64,000 nt of DNA from Leptoclinus maculatus. Taxonomy: Eukaryota; Chordata; Actinopteri; Perciformes; Stichaeidae. The DNA is taken from assembly GCA_032191485.1 (NCBI GenBank), contig JAVDOI010000001.1, positions 34,143,885-34,207,884 on the forward strand, given 5' to 3'. The translations under genes and the position numbers were made by a program. The notes under the pieces were generated by a model that was not told where the DNA came from, searched no databases, and saw only the letters and a program-made list of their open reading frames with translations. This document shows positions 36,000-48,814 of this stretch, in pieces (within the stretch, counting starts at the first letter, position 1; each line of letters begins with the position of its first letter).

Positions 36000-36980
36000 T
36001 GCGTGCATGCTGCAGCTCGTGCCCTGCATGGGCCTCTTCTTCCATCTGTACTACATCCGTGATACATGGCAGCCGTGCGACTATAGTTCTGTTCCCATTT
36101 CTTCTTCAGCGTCAAGCGGTCAACAATTGAAGAAGTTAGAATCGGCTTCTGTCGGACCTCCCACATGCAATTGCCGATTGCTGAGAGATGCCTATTTCCA
36201 CATCCCCAAGCACAACGTTCCCGCATTTCTTCTTCCAAGGAATACAATACCAGCACAACTGGCTGCAGCTATTCCCTGGCTTAGTCTATGGAAACAGTGG
36301 TCATTACACAGGAGTAGGATCAGGGTTTTGTTCTACTTAGATGACCTAACTTGGGAAGGGTAGGAGGGAATAGAAGAATCTCCCATTCCTCCACATAAAC
36401 TGTTTGGAGCTGTCCACGGTGCTGAAAGTGCTGGACACTGTTCCTCTGTTTAAAAAAACACACAACAGCTGCAGCATACATCAGCCACCAGGGCGGCGAG
36501 CGCTCGGCCTGGCTGCTAAAAAAATAGCCAGGGGCCTTTTGCTGTGGTCTCACAAACACCTACTCTCCATCAGAGCATTGTACACCTGGGGTACAGTACT
36601 GCGCTGCAGACTAAATGGCTTGCGGGGGTCCATGGGTCACAGGCGGGGGGGGGACACCTGAATGAGTGTGGGACTGAGTTTCCACTCACTGTGGGACAGG
36701 TTTGGGAAGTTGAAGGTGGATTTGTTTGCCTCATAGAATGCACAATGTGCACTGTGGTCCTCCATGAACACACAATACCAACCTCCACTAGGAGTGGATG
36801 CATTCTCTCACTTGCAGTGGCACAGAGCTCTCCTTTGCACATTTCACACAGTTTTGCCGATCCCTCGTCTCTCAGTGCGCATTCAGGAAGTTAATCTAAC
36901 GGTCATTGTGGTGGCACCAGCGGCTAGAGTCTCTTCTACTACAGCATGTTACGCATGTAGATGGTCCACTTTGTAGCGCT
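36000..36980 (+). pseudogene. Decayed DIRS-like retrotransposon (RT and RNase H)
   Basis: Blocks appear in the correct order on the plus strand: DAYFHIP (36187-36207, RT), a frame-shifted FFFQGIQYQH-like block (about 36228-36260), YLDD (36334-36345, RT catalytic box), INCLEL (about 36397-36414, RNase H), ARGLLLWSHKHLLSIRALYT (about 36525-36590), FGKLKVDLFAS (36701-36733) and PLGVDAFSHLQWHRALL (about 36785-36835). This series is diagnostic for the RT/RNase H of DIRS-type tyrosine-recombinase retrotransposons rather than gypsy or LINE. At least two frame changes, an in-frame stop after VDLFAS and a deletion between YLDD and INCLEL show it is dead. No recombinase or terminal repeats were recognised, and its edges are uncertain. 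Confidence 0.8.
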
Positions 36981-39033
36981 GGTGTGTAGAGAGAGGCTCA
37001 GATCCCACGTCATGTCCTTTGCCTCGTGTGTTAACCTACCTTATAAACGTTGGTAGATAACAATTTGGCCCCATCAGCAGTTAAAATGTATAGCCCAAAT
37101 ATCTCTGAAGATGCTATCCCCCAAGACTCATTCTAGCCCTGACATATCGTTTCAACCCAGATCGACAACGGCAGCATACTCTAAAGCCCAATTTGTCTAA
37201 CGGCGCACTCAAAGAGTTTTTTTATCCTAAAACATGCAGGGATCTTCTGGGCTTCTCCGTGGATTTCTGTAACTAGGCGCTAGCTGCGCGAGCTGGGAGC
37301 TTTTCAGACATGACTGTCACACGTATTTAATTGATAAAAAGCACTATTAACATGTCTGAGGATTTTACAAAGATGGCCATTTTGTTTTTAAATGCTTTAG
37401 AAGCAGGAGTTCTTAAAAATCTAAATTTCAATTTTGCCAGCCAAATCAAATTGTTTACAGGATATTCAACCTTTGTTTCAGTTTAATGAATTTGATACTT
37501 GACTTCTGTTTTTACAGGGCGTGTTAAAAGGCAATTAAGTAGATATGAGTTTACAGTTAATTACAATTCCTTGTCGGCATCTTGGCGGAAACACTTTTTG
37601 TCTTATTGCTATTTTACGCTACATTTAGTTTGTTCTTCATCTGGCATTCAGGAGAATGGGCCCTCTGGCTCCACCTGTGCCAGCTGAAGAAATGCTGCTT
37701 CAAATTGGGAACAGAACTATGGTCGCGTGGCGGCTGAAAGTGCGGACTTACTAGAATCTGTAGTTATAATACGTAACTTACGTCATTTAATTCTCCTACA
37801 TCTGTGGCAAAACGTACAGACGTACAGTATCTAACCTACAATGCAATAAAATGTGGACCACATAATAACATCACTTTTTACAGAACCTTTTATATTAAAG
37901 TTATTATATTATGAACTGCCTATTACACTATATTAGGATTAAAAATTATTATTATCGAACAAATATATGCCTATGTGCATTTTCAGTTTTATTGGTGAAC
38001 GCAAAGCAAGACAAGCTGTCAGTTTGTGGCTGCAGTGACTCTGCCCGGCCAGACTTTCCATTGGACATAACAGGCAGTGTTGGCGAAACTATTATTATTG
38101 TTAGTGTAAATAATCTTTAGCAATGGTAAGAACTGTAGATTACTAAAATAAAATGAAACTTGGACTGGACTGTGAACTACAAATTGAAATGTTATTTAAT
38201 TACAGCTTAGCTAGCTAATGCAAGTTTACTAATATTGCTAAATAGCCAAGGTTTTTAAAAAAATACAATGATTTGATCTATGAAGGCCACTCAACAACAC
38301 AGAGGTTCAGCAGCCAGCCTGTACATAAGGACCTTGTAGACTGTGCCGGTCAGATATTTACTTGAAAACGTAATGAAGTCACGACTGACCATGGGCTCTG
38401 TGCCTGAATACTTTAACATGTTGGAGAACCATTGCGGACATCTAAATGAGATTGTAACCCCTCATGCACACCATATATGTATTTTGTGAAAAGCTTTTGT
38501 AGGTGCGGCTGCCTCAGCCATTGCTACCACTTAAGGTTCAGAAAATCAAGTAAACAGCCAGACGATCTCTATTGACAAACTTGGCCACACTAAAGCACTC
38601 AGGGCTTTATTAAACTTCTTTTTGAACATTTCATCTTTGTAGTTGGTCAGTTTCTTTAGTTGTTGGCCTGCTAGATTTGTCTCAGTCAAATGTACATGAT
38701 GTCATCATAAAGGAAAGGACCAGGGCAACTCCATATTAATGTCCCTGGTTTCATATATAGACGAGTGCAATGTTTTCACCACATACCTGGCTTTATCTAT
38801 GCTCATATGTGTCTCATGAGTTAGTTAAACATAGATCTGGGTGAGGGCCTTATACATGAATGTATAATGCTAAGAATATGGCTGAACATATTTCTGTGGA
38901 TTCCCTGAGCTGGAGATGGACGTTTACTCACCACTGGTATCACTCTCAGGAGTATCAGAAGAAGACAATACTCTTAACACCTATTTCTTTGTTGGGAGAT
39001 GATCATCTGTGTGTTTTGTACATTTGTATTTAA
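36981..39033. other. Non-coding stretch, start may be 3' part of the DIRS copy
   Basis: 36981-37290 could be decayed recombinase-region sequence of the DIRS element, but no motif (R...HxxR...Y) is readable. The rest shows nothing recognisable. Confidence 0.4.
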
Positions 39034-39343
39034 AGGAATAGTTATTGGGATTTTGAGTAAGGAACTTCCATAAAGTCCATACATTTTTTGTTGTTTTGTT
39101 GTACTTGTTGGTTTTTCAAAGAGTTAAACAAACACAATTTACGGGGTTAATTAGTGAGCTCTAGAGCCGCTGCTAGACAATTTTTGCCTTTTTGACAGAG
39201 CCAGGATAGCTGCATCGCCCACTTACAGTCTTTAAGCATAGATAAGCTAACCATCTTTAGCTTCATATGTAATGGACAGAGTGGTTTCAATCGTCTCATA
39301 TAACTGTCAGCAAGCACATTTCCCAGAATGTCAAACTATTCCT
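39034..39343 (-). mobile_element. TTAA-flanked MITE (AGGAATAGTT ends)
   Basis: Left end AGGAATAGTTATTGGGATTT; right end, opposite strand, AGGAATAGTTTGACATTCTG. TTAA lies directly outside both ends (39030-39033 and 39344-39347). TTAA duplications point to piggyBac- or Kolobok-type mobilisation. The interior words (CTCACTAATTAAC on the minus strand, ATGGAAGTTCC, TAAGCTAACC) match a very common fish MITE. It is 310 bp long and non-coding. Confidence 0.8.
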
Positions 39344-39417
39344 TTAAGCATGTATGCTTGTTTGTTTCTATCCATCAGGTGTAGCAGTATTGACAGAAAC
39401 TGCTCTTTGCAGATGGC

Positions 39418-39547
39418 AGCATGGGACAGATTGGCTGCAGAGAGCACCCAGGTGGGGCACAGCTGTAAACACCTGGAGGCTCATCTGGGGCCTCGGTTAC
39501 ACAGTGCCAGGAAGGAGCTGGGGGAGACGACCACTGCTTGTCCAGAT
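39418..39547 (+). other. Open segment after a good acceptor, possible exon
   Basis: ACTGCTCTTTGCAG precedes 45 open codons, MAAWDRLAAESTQ then HSCKHLEAHLGPRLHSARKE, then TAG at 39556-39558. An internal donor CCCAG|GTGGGG could make a 39-nt exon. It lies just beyond the MITE. Helical character is suggestive, but no family is recognised. Confidence 0.15.
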
Positions 39548-41485
39548 ACCATGTAGGCCATGTAGGCCCCCAGGAGAGACACAGGTAATGATTGTTGCTT
39601 CTAAGACCATAATGAAAAAGTAATGCAAGGATTCATGACTGCTGCATATTGTGCTGTATTACAATAAGAACTATAACTTATCATAAAAACCTAAATATAA
39701 CAGTGAGATTTATTTTAGCTGTCATGTCAGTTACTCAAAGTGAAATAGTGTATGTAGGTAACCTACATAAATGCCTGGAAATATATAATTATTACAATAT
39801 AATTACTATTTACCTGCCAACGTGTTGACTGCTAAAGTAATGATATGGTTTCTGTTTCTTAATTCAATTGTACAATGGATTCACTGATAAATTGCATAGG
39901 GAAAGAAAGGTATGTCTGCAGCATTGTAAACAAGCACCAGCACCAACTTATCTTCACAAAGTATTCAGAGTTATTGCTGTCTGTCTGTCTACATAGTGCA
40001 TATATATTGTCTTGCATTAGTGCCTTAGGTTTAATGCATTGCATGTCTCTCAGACATCCATTACAGCAACACTACATTGTTCTTATTCGCCTGTTGATTA
40101 CGAAATTGTTTATGCGTGTGTGTTGGCACAGGCAGACATGCGTTTAGGTTTTTAGGCATTTTCCAAATTGTTATTCATGCATATGTGCATGTATGCCTGT
40201 ATGTACGTGTGGGCATATGTGGATTTCTGGTATTTGTCTCCTCCTGTCTCTGTGTCACCTTTGTTGACATTGTCTCTCTCCTTCTGCAACACTGTGCTCT
40301 CTGCTTTAATGACGCATATATCCTATCTCCAGTCACTGCCTAATCCCAGCAGCGCTGGCTCAGGAACAGATTACTGTTTCCAGACACCAGAGCAGAGCAG
40401 GGTGGGGGTTGGAGGGTAGACAGGTAGAAAGAGATGCCTCAGAGATACAATATACAGACAGATCTAGCGGGCCAGCACATACATGTGAATGTTCACACGT
40501 ATGCAGGTATGTCAACATATTTACAGCAGAAACATCCACCAACATGTTTTTCCCTGTCTGTTTGTGTCTTGTCCTTTCATACCACATTTTCATTTACCCA
40601 TTTAAATATAATGTATGTACTGACTTTCTAAATTCAGAATATATTTTGTCATATAAACAGTCATACCAGTACAAAGTGCAATGAAAAGCGTTGTCCGCAA
40701 ATGCCAAGTGTAAGAGTATAGAATATGAACATTGGACACAGGAAAGCTTACTCATTGCTGTGCTTTCCTGCTGCTACATGCAGAGTTGTCCAAGATGGCT
40801 GCCTCAATCAGCAGGTACTGTGCTCCTGAGCTCAGACCTCAGCCAACACAATCAGAATAGTGATTTTACAAGGTAGGGCTCCATACTAGATCAATAAAGT
40901 CTCAGGTTATTATTGCATTTTGTTCATATTATTATTCCCTTTGTAGGATCACAATGTTTCTTTTTTATATTTGTTCAGCCAGTAGCACACACCCTCTGGT
41001 TTGCTGGGCTTTTTTACAAACTGGTAAACATGTTCCGTTTTTGTCAGCTGCTTCTTAGCACTCAGTCATGCGCTTATTTATACATCCAGTTTTCAGTCTT
41101 GTATAGTATAGATAAAAGCATGGCGCAGAAGGTTTAGGTAAGCAAAGCCCCCTTCTAAACACGCTTATCTGGTGCTTCATTTGAGCTTCTAGCAGACCCG
41201 CAGCTCCAGGTGTAAATAATTGGGAGTGGTATGTGCCGAAGTGGTGTTATCTGTCCAGCGGCTGCTGTCATCATGCCAGCCACCTCCCAAGAACATGACT
41301 TTTAGCACCAAATGATTGCTAATAAAACAATTGATTGAGAGGAGAAGAGAGTGAGCACCATAAACTGGCTGGATTCTGCCCTTTAATTCCACCATCGTCA
41401 GAGAATTGGTTCTGCTGTGCTGCAGAGTAGGTCCCACACACAAGCAGTTTAGTTGTCTGCCCAAGGACCGAAATTGAATTTAGCC

Positions 41486-41545
41486 TGTGTGTTGTGAGTG
41501 TGTGGGTGTGTGTGTGTGAGTGTGGGTGTGTGTTGTGTGTGTGTG
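41486..41545. repeat. Interrupted (GT)n tract
   Basis: GTGT runs interrupted by GA, GG and TT. Confidence 0.9.
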
Positions 41546-44143
41546 AATGTTTGTGTTTGTACGTGCATGCGTCCCTCAGTCTCGCTGCCTTTGTCTGTGC
41601 CTGTGTGTCCGTCTGCATGAGTCAGTTTGGAGTGCCTCTGTGTGCAGGAAATGGCTTTGCATGAACTGCATATGTAAGAGTTTGTGCTGCAGCGGTTATG
41701 TGTGTGCATGCTGTTTTTTGTGCTTTCTTATTCTCTAGTGACTTAATCGTTTTACACTGCCAGGTTGCTCCAATACCATTTTACACTGCCTGCTTGTACT
41801 GAGGCAGTTATGTGCTGTGTGCACTTGCTGTGTTGTTTCTGGATTTGAATGCTTCTTAATGTGTTTTATTATAGTGTTCCAATTGATGATCATCGTGTTA
41901 ACCTGTAAACCTAAGAATGCCCCCAGTTACTGTTGGTATCATCAGCTTGTTGTAGAAAACTTTTTTTTGGCATTCATTTCCTGTTGACTGTGTGCAGATT
42001 GCGTTTGTAGAAAGTAGATGAATTGTTGAACAATGGTTTTCAGTGTGGCTAGTTTGTAACCGTTCCTTGTGTGTGTTTATGGTGCTGGTTCTTGATGAAA
42101 GCCTTCGACCAGACGCATATATCAGAGCTCCAGCACTAATAAAAGGCCAGCAAGCTGTGCTCCTCTCCTTCTGGGAACAGCACCGCTTTTTACTGCTTCT
42201 CTGACAGCAAGATAAAGTGCCCTTCCAATTAGAAAAATATTTGGCCACATACCTACCAACAGCAATCTTGGGTTTTTATTCTTGATGCCATTTGATCTGG
42301 AATCCTTGCTATTTATACAGTGTTCTTTCTTATCACCGTGTCTTGGGTATGCACATGTTAATGTGCACCCGACCACTGCACCACAATGCTGTATAATGAA
42401 ATAACCGTGGTTTTATTTTGGTTGTCTCTCTTCTCATTTTGGTCTTTCTTTCAGAAAGGTGGGGCTGTGTGCAGTTGTGCTTTAGTTTGGGAGTGAGACA
42501 GTATGTGTTTTAGCATTTTGCATGAGAGGATTCATGCTGTTGGGTGTGTTTGTGTTGATGTCATTCTTGTTGCCCCTGTCATCTGTCTGTGCCTCATACA
42601 GAGATGCATATATACTTAACCGATGATGCTAGTCCCCATCTCTGTTAAAGAATACTCTAGATGTTTTTTTTTTCTTCTTTTTTTTCCAGAGTGCATTAAA
42701 ATTAAATTCTCTCCTGTTGTTGTGAAAAGAGGCACACGTAAAAAATAATTGGCTGTAGGAGAGAACAAAGGGCTGGCTCCTCTCTCCTCCCTGCACACCC
42801 CAGCCAGGCATTAATATCAAGCCTGCTGCATTGTTCTGCTGTCTGCAGCCATCCCCCTAGCCAGACACTCAGCTCTGGAGAAGTCACTTTTAATGTCTGA
42901 TAATCAAGGTGAATTTTCAAAAAGCTGCCATTTTCAAATGATGGTGTATATATTATGTGTAGATGGGTGTTCAGGAGCAGAGGAGCTCCACTTGGTGAGG
43001 GAGAGAGCCTCAGCCATGCGAAGTGAAAGAGAGACACCCAACGGCCACTGAGGGAACTGCAGGCTGATTGGAGCTCTAATCAGAATCCTGTGAAGGATGG
43101 AAGCCAGCTGGTCTATCAGTGTCATTGCTGACATTTGTGTGATCATTTCCTTTCTATTTCATAAATAGTTTTTTTTGCGGGGGGGGTTTGATTATAACTA
43201 GCATTTCATCGTCTACTATAATGTGCATGGTCCAGTATTGCAGCATCTGTGTGCGTCTCCTGTGGCTGTGGAGTATCAGGGGAATGTATTTCTCGTCTAC
43301 AGATGCTGCCTGCTGTTGCCCCTTGCTGAAGGGAGCTCTTGTGCAGCGGCGTTATTGGGGAATCAGGCAGCCAGCAGCAGAGCAGTGGAGCTCCATTTCC
43401 CTGCTACAGGGCACAGACTCATCGTCCTCTTGCTCCTCCCACCTCCCCTCATCCCCCAGCACTAGGTATGATTATTTCTCCTCTGCTCTACCGCGCCATT
43501 ATATTCCAGGTCCGCAGTTACCCCTCCCTGCTGTCATTTTTCATGGCATGTTTTTTGCCCGTGTGCAGCGCTGCACATTTGCACTGTGCCTGTGCAATAT
43601 GTTAAGGAGGTGTATATATGCAGTGTGCAGAATGTAATAAGTATATATTTATTTTCTTTGCTGGTGATTTACTGTTTTTTCCGGTGCTTGAGAAAAAAAA
43701 GGCCGGTTCTAGCCATGTATCTTAACAAACATGACTGCTGCGTATGCACTCGCCTCCAAGGCTTTTTACTCACCGGGGGAACAAAATTATACATCTGAGG
43801 AAGACTGGTTGTTTTTCGTGCTATGACTGTGAAAAACCTGCTTGGTATTTTGGGATATAAGCCCGTCTAATACCAGTTGGGTAAAGTTGTGGTTGTGTAT
43901 GTGGCAATTGCTGCATTACAAAAAAAAAAAATTAGATTCAGTTTTGCAGGGATAGCAATGTTGACCGCTGATCAGGTGATCGGACGGGGCAACACATTTG
44001 GGCTATTCTTTGTGCTTAAATTACCCCAAACCAGCACACACAAAGCCAGACATGCAGCCATCAACAACACAAGTTGTTCACCACCTTCTGTCTGTCTCTC
44101 CATACTGACCACAGGCATGATGGGAGTCCAAACGCAAATACAC

Positions 44144-44144
<1 letters not shown>

Positions 44145-44196
<52 letters not shown>
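44145..44196. repeat. (CA)n microsatellite, 52 bp
   Basis: Long uninterrupted AC run, a likely polymorphic marker. Confidence 0.97.
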
Positions 44197-44198
<2 letters not shown>

Positions 44199-44301
44199 CT
44201 GAAATTGACATTGTAGTCCTCATAGTAGTAAAACTTTGAGATACACGACCTGATGTTGCTATTGTGCCCACTGCCGCCATGAATCCTATGATTTCCTCCC
44301 G

Positions 44302-44339
44302 GCTCACTGTGGATGAGTTGAAAAACATCCACAGTGAGC
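44302..44339. repeat. Perfect 14-bp inverted repeat, extended imperfectly
   Basis: GCTCACTGTGGATG and CATCCACAGTGAGC flank a 10-base loop (AGTTGAAAAA). Outside the arms, TTTCCT on the left and AGGAAA on the right can continue the stem after a short bulge. It lies 106 bp past the CA tract. It could be a hairpin RNA, a binding-site palindrome or the centre of a small inverted element. Confidence 0.9.
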
Positions 44340-45224
44340 AGGAAACAGAAACAGGAAATTTGGAGGCGACAACTATAACAAAATCAGGGAGTCTACTGTA
44401 GAGATGATGTAAAATATGATCCAGTGTGTACGAGTGTCAGTGAATATTTGAGTTTTCAGCTGTCTTGCTGTGAAAGACTAATTTAATGCACTACTTCAGT
44501 ACATTGCGAAATGAAAAGACACTTGCCAATTTACACCCCACTTTGTAGATGTGCATTCTTTTCGATGTTCGTCTGTATTATGTTTGTGTATTACTATACA
44601 GTATACTGGATGACAGTGTACAAATATCTTTTATATGGACTACTTAATCATTTTGACATTCTAATTTAAAATATTTACTGTGGTGGTTTTGTTTGTATTC
44701 TGTAGTATAGTGCAGCTTCTATATATAGAGACTGGCTGTGGGTTGCAACACAGATCATATCATATTATATCTTCTATGAAGAACAACTTTGAGTCTGCTG
44801 GCAGTCCCATATTGTATTGTCATATCTGTCAGTGTAACGACTGCCAGCAAGGAGGCTCAAATTCATTCTTTTTTGTGTTGATTCATGGAAATGTACAAAA
44901 TTGAATACATCTCGGGGCTTACAGTGCTTGTTCATGCTCCCGTACTATGCACCTGATACCTGGTACAGCGCCTTGATGTAACATTGTTTATAGATAACTC
45001 GGTTTTGCCTTCAGTGTGATTGCATAATAACCAAGCATTCAAATGTGTGAGTGCTTTATTTGTTCCCCGGCAGTAGTCATGATAGCATTATTTTTCTCTG
45101 GCTGGTTGCAGGGCATACTTTCAAAGTGCGGATCTCAGCCGTGGTGCAGAATAAAGAGAGAGAAAGCAGGAGGAGAGGGCCACAGGCATTCTGATGAAAG
45201 GATGTGCGGGGAATCTGGAGTGTG

Positions 45225-45344
45225 GAGAGAGAGAGAGAGAAGGAGCGTTTTGCCAGTCCAGTGTGGCAGAGCAGGTCTGGCTCGGTGCCAGCCCGGGCAC
45301 TGTGCCCACGAGGAGGCAGTGTGTGGCCAGCGCTGACTGTAGCA

Positions 45345-45376
<32 letters not shown>
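45225..45376. repeat. GA and CA/GA microsatellites
   Basis: GA run at 45225-45241, CA run at 45343-45361 and GA run at 45363-45376. A 178-codon minus-strand open frame across this block is a microsatellite artefact. Confidence 0.9.
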
Positions 45377-46768
45377 TATAAATGTGTCTGTGGGGGGTGT
45401 CTGAGGTCTAGTCTGCATTTGCATGTGAAGTGGCCAGGTTGTGATACAGCAGGAAAGTGGATTGCGGCAGGAGAGAATAAGGGGAGATTTCCTGGCCAGT
45501 GTTATGTCACCAGCTCTATTACTGCTCTCAGGCCTAGTGTATAGAAACAACGGCGCTTTAACCCGCAGTTGAACCGGTATCCTGCTCTCACCGCCGAGGA
45601 GTCGATGGACCAATTGGCACGGTTCATTTAATCAGGCATTTGTTGTTTCTTTTAATCATGCACTTGATTGTTGCTGTTAATTGCTTTGTCTATTGTTTCT
45701 TTATGCACCGCTTGAGTAAATACTTTCTCCATGGGACACAAATGTTATCTCTGCTTTGTATGCATTTACATATTATTTGCCTTTCTACGTACTATCTCTC
45801 TCTCTCTGTTCTCCTCTTTGTACCCTTAAAATATTCTGCACACCCCTCAGCAGTTCCGCATGGCAGACAGCCCTAATATAATCTGTGCGTCTGAATTCTA
45901 ATTTATACCGTCAGGATAAAATAAATAGTCTGCAGTTAATTATGGGGAGCCAGCTCCTGGCTTTACCTCGGTGATTTATGAAGCGCACGTAGGCATTCTG
46001 CAACGCATTTTTCTTAATTTATTTTTAATCTGTCTTTCTATTAATTTAGCTGCAAACGTCTTAATGATGGCAGTGGGCTACGTTAATGAGGCCGGTGAAA
46101 TGAACATGCTCTCACCCCTGTGGGGGGTGGAAGTGAGAGGCTTTGAGGATGGGGGTCATGCAAAAAGGTCGTATGCCATGTCTTCACATTACTCCGAGAT
46201 AGTTTTAGCGTTTCACACGTGTCAAAGGAAATGGTTCTTCTGAGGTAAATTACCACTTTCAGTTCTTTTGGAAACCGTCTGTTTCATGACGTGTAGCAGA
46301 GGTTGTCTCTGCCTTATTTGACTTTCTCCAGCAAAAACAATACAAGACGATGTCAGTTGTTCTCAGTGATTGGCATGTTCACACCCACCGTCACTTCTAT
46401 TTAAGCTGGTTCATTCAACTGTTGTCGAGGAAGTGTCACTCTATTCTTGAACTACGCCCATTCTTCCAGTGATTTTGACACCACGCGATTGTCCAATTCG
46501 CACATCTTGTAGACTACTCAGAAATTCCGGCCCATGAATAAAAGTTGTATTCACAGTGGAATTGAATGAGCCATGTTTTTTTTGTTCTTTTTGGTAACTA
46601 ATAATTTCACAGTTAAGTAAAAATGTAGTACAGCTTTCATCGTCTGGCTGTTTGCTGACTGACCAACCTTAAGGGGATTACAGGTGTTGATGCTTGCTTT
46701 TCTTTTTTCTTTTTGTCTTTAAGCTTGTGTGGATTCCCATTCCGGCTGCTCATGTAGTCTTTGTCCCT

Positions 46769-46797
46769 GTGTGTCGTGTGTCGTGTGTCGTGTGTCT
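46769..46797. repeat. (CGTGTGT)n short tandem
   Basis: About four copies of a 7-bp unit. Confidence 0.9.
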
Positions 46798-47687
46798 TGA
46801 CTCGAGGCTCTCTAGAGGAGGGAAAGAAAGCCGCAGTCTGCGCCTCACGGACAAGAAAATGCCCCACATGATGAGAAGCATTTCATCCATCGTTTCACCC
46901 CCTCTCAAATTAGACCAATGTCTCTTCTGTACTTGTTATGCACCATCGTTTTCTGCCAATTAGCATGGAGCGTCTCAGTGCTGGAAGGGCCTGGTGTGGG
47001 GTAGGCAGGAAGGCGAAGTAACCGTGGTGGTCAGCTACCAGACAGCTCACATCAGCCTTACCCCATTAGGGACATCCGCACACAGCTCTCTGCATCAGGA
47101 TGCTCTCATTTACCGCCTCCACATCCAGCCATTTATCTCTCTTTCCCCCCGCTCTCGCTCTCACGCTCACTCCCACTCTCTCTCTCTTTTTAATTTTCCT
47201 CTCAAAAACAGATCCCACATTAAGCAGCCAAGCATGGCTGGCTGCAGTGCCTCTCCTGAAAGAGCAAAGGAATGATTTAATTTCTTCTCCTCTCTGTCTC
47301 TGTGGCCTCCTCTGCCTGCTCATACACAGATCATTACACACAGAGGCCTCATTTTCATCTCCCTGTGAGGGCACACGCAGGGCTTAAACTAGTCAGCCAC
47401 GCCATGGCCATTCCTGACGATCAATACCTGTGGTCAGGACGGAGCACGCAGTGCTTCCTAAATAGGCCCTGCAGGTCCAACCATAAAACACCTTAGAGGC
47501 CATACATGCCACCCCATAAATCACACTTTTTGGGGGGCTTTCAATCCTCTGGTGGAGTGAGGGGAGCCGGGGTAATGATGATTAAGAGGTCGTGACACTA
47601 TTCGGAAAATACTGCTAAACTAAAGATTCATAGCAAGAGTTCACTCTAAATGAGTCCGGTTGTCATAGGAATGGTTTGAGCTGTTTC

Positions 47688-47690
<3 letters not shown>

Positions 47691-47740
<50 letters not shown>
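47691..47740. repeat. (TA)n microsatellite, 50 bp
   Basis: Uninterrupted TA run of 25 units. Confidence 0.97.
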
Positions 47741-47741
<1 letters not shown>

Positions 47742-48119
47742 TTTAAAGTAGACTGTGTGTCTGCTATTTTTATTCATAGGATCACATTCAAGGCATACAT
47801 GTTTTTCCTAAGTGGTAAACAACAAGAAGTGAAGGAGGGGGTGACAAACTTCGTGCCGTGATAAATGCCATGAGTGTGTGCAACACACAGCAAAGTACAC
47901 GGTATGTATTCTGTGGAGACATCAGGGCCTGCAGAGATGGTTTAATTTAAACTGAGAAGTGCTAATGAGATTTTACTCAGTTGGAACCTGAATGAAACCG
48001 AGATAAGCTCAGAGGAATAGTCGGTTTGAGTTTTTCCATATGGATAGTTCACTGTTTGCTTTGTAGATTGTGGGGCTGGAACAGGTGATGTATGGACCAG
48101 ATCACCGTTAGCCTGGGGG

Positions 48120-48620
48120 CTGCTAGACAGACAGAAAAATGGATGTGTTTCTCATCTTGCTTTCGCCTCCAAAGCTCTCAGCTGGCCTGATCCCCACATT
48201 AACCAAACAGATAGCCAACAACTTTAATTACCTTTGCATCCAGTCGCTCTCCCCATCCACCACTCCCCACTTCGCCTGTGCAAATGAAAGAAAGAGAGGG
48301 ATAGAAGGAAGAGAAGCATAATTACTTATTTTACTGGAGTGTGGCCAAATGACTCTAATTCCAAATGGTTAACAAGATTTTTCTTTTTAATAGAGCCGAA
48401 TCCATGTGACAGCAAATTGCTTTCCTATTTTGGGGCCTTAATGGCTTTTCATACTTTGCACTTCCAATAAGCAGTAAACTCGGAAATTAATATTGCACAC
48501 TGTGTTATGATGCAAATGGGAGTGAGATAGGAGAGCTGTACCTTCACGCAGAAACCTCTGATTAGATCCATAATTGCTCTGGTGGGATGATTTTCTCGTT
48601 TGTTAGAGCTTATTTATTTA
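48120..48620. promoter_or_regulatory. Enhancer-like AT block (candidate conserved non-coding element)
   Basis: A dense set of homeodomain and POU-type core words (TTTAATTACC, TTTGCAT, CATAATTACTTA, TTAATATTGCAC, CCATAATTGC) lies in a region free of repeats and coding frames. This composition is typical of deeply conserved vertebrate developmental enhancers. Conservation cannot be seen from one sequence. Confidence 0.25.
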
Positions 48621-48786
48621 TTTGTATAATTTTCGTCCACACGCTTATATTACTCCAGCGTTATTGTAAGTGTCACATCTGCATCGCTGTATGTTGCATT
48701 TCACTTTTGAATGTCTTTTAATCAGTCGTAATAGAAGATAAACATATTCCTGAGTTTTAAATATGATAATACAGATTGATTTTTGT

Positions 48787-48814
48787 AGCTCTGAGCACTG
48801 AGCTCTGAGCACTG
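48787..48814. repeat. 14-bp tandem duplication
   Basis: AGCTCTGAGCACTG occurs twice head-to-tail with no mismatch. Confidence 0.95.

Larger units (their letters stand above)
39348..44144. other. Non-coding stretch with GT-rich tract
   Basis: Apart from the segment at 39418-39547, no gene was recognised. A GT-rich stretch lies at 41486-41545 and a pyrimidine-rich block at 43400-43480. Confidence 0.5.
45377..48119. other. Non-coding stretch
   Basis: 45890-46080 is TAATTA/TTAATT-rich and enhancer-like in composition. A CGTGTGT tandem lies at 46769-46797. A long TA run is listed separately. No gene recognised. Confidence 0.5.

Noticed and set aside
43188..43637. 149-codon open frame with a Ser-rich middle
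   Set aside because: Low-complexity pyrimidine-rich DNA gives Ser/Pro codons. A possible donor at 43465 is not matched by a convincing acceptor or family.
45077..45613. 178-codon minus-strand open frame, the longest in the window
   Set aside because: It runs through CA and GA microsatellites (Ser-Leu and Cys-Val repeats), with no domain and no splice context.
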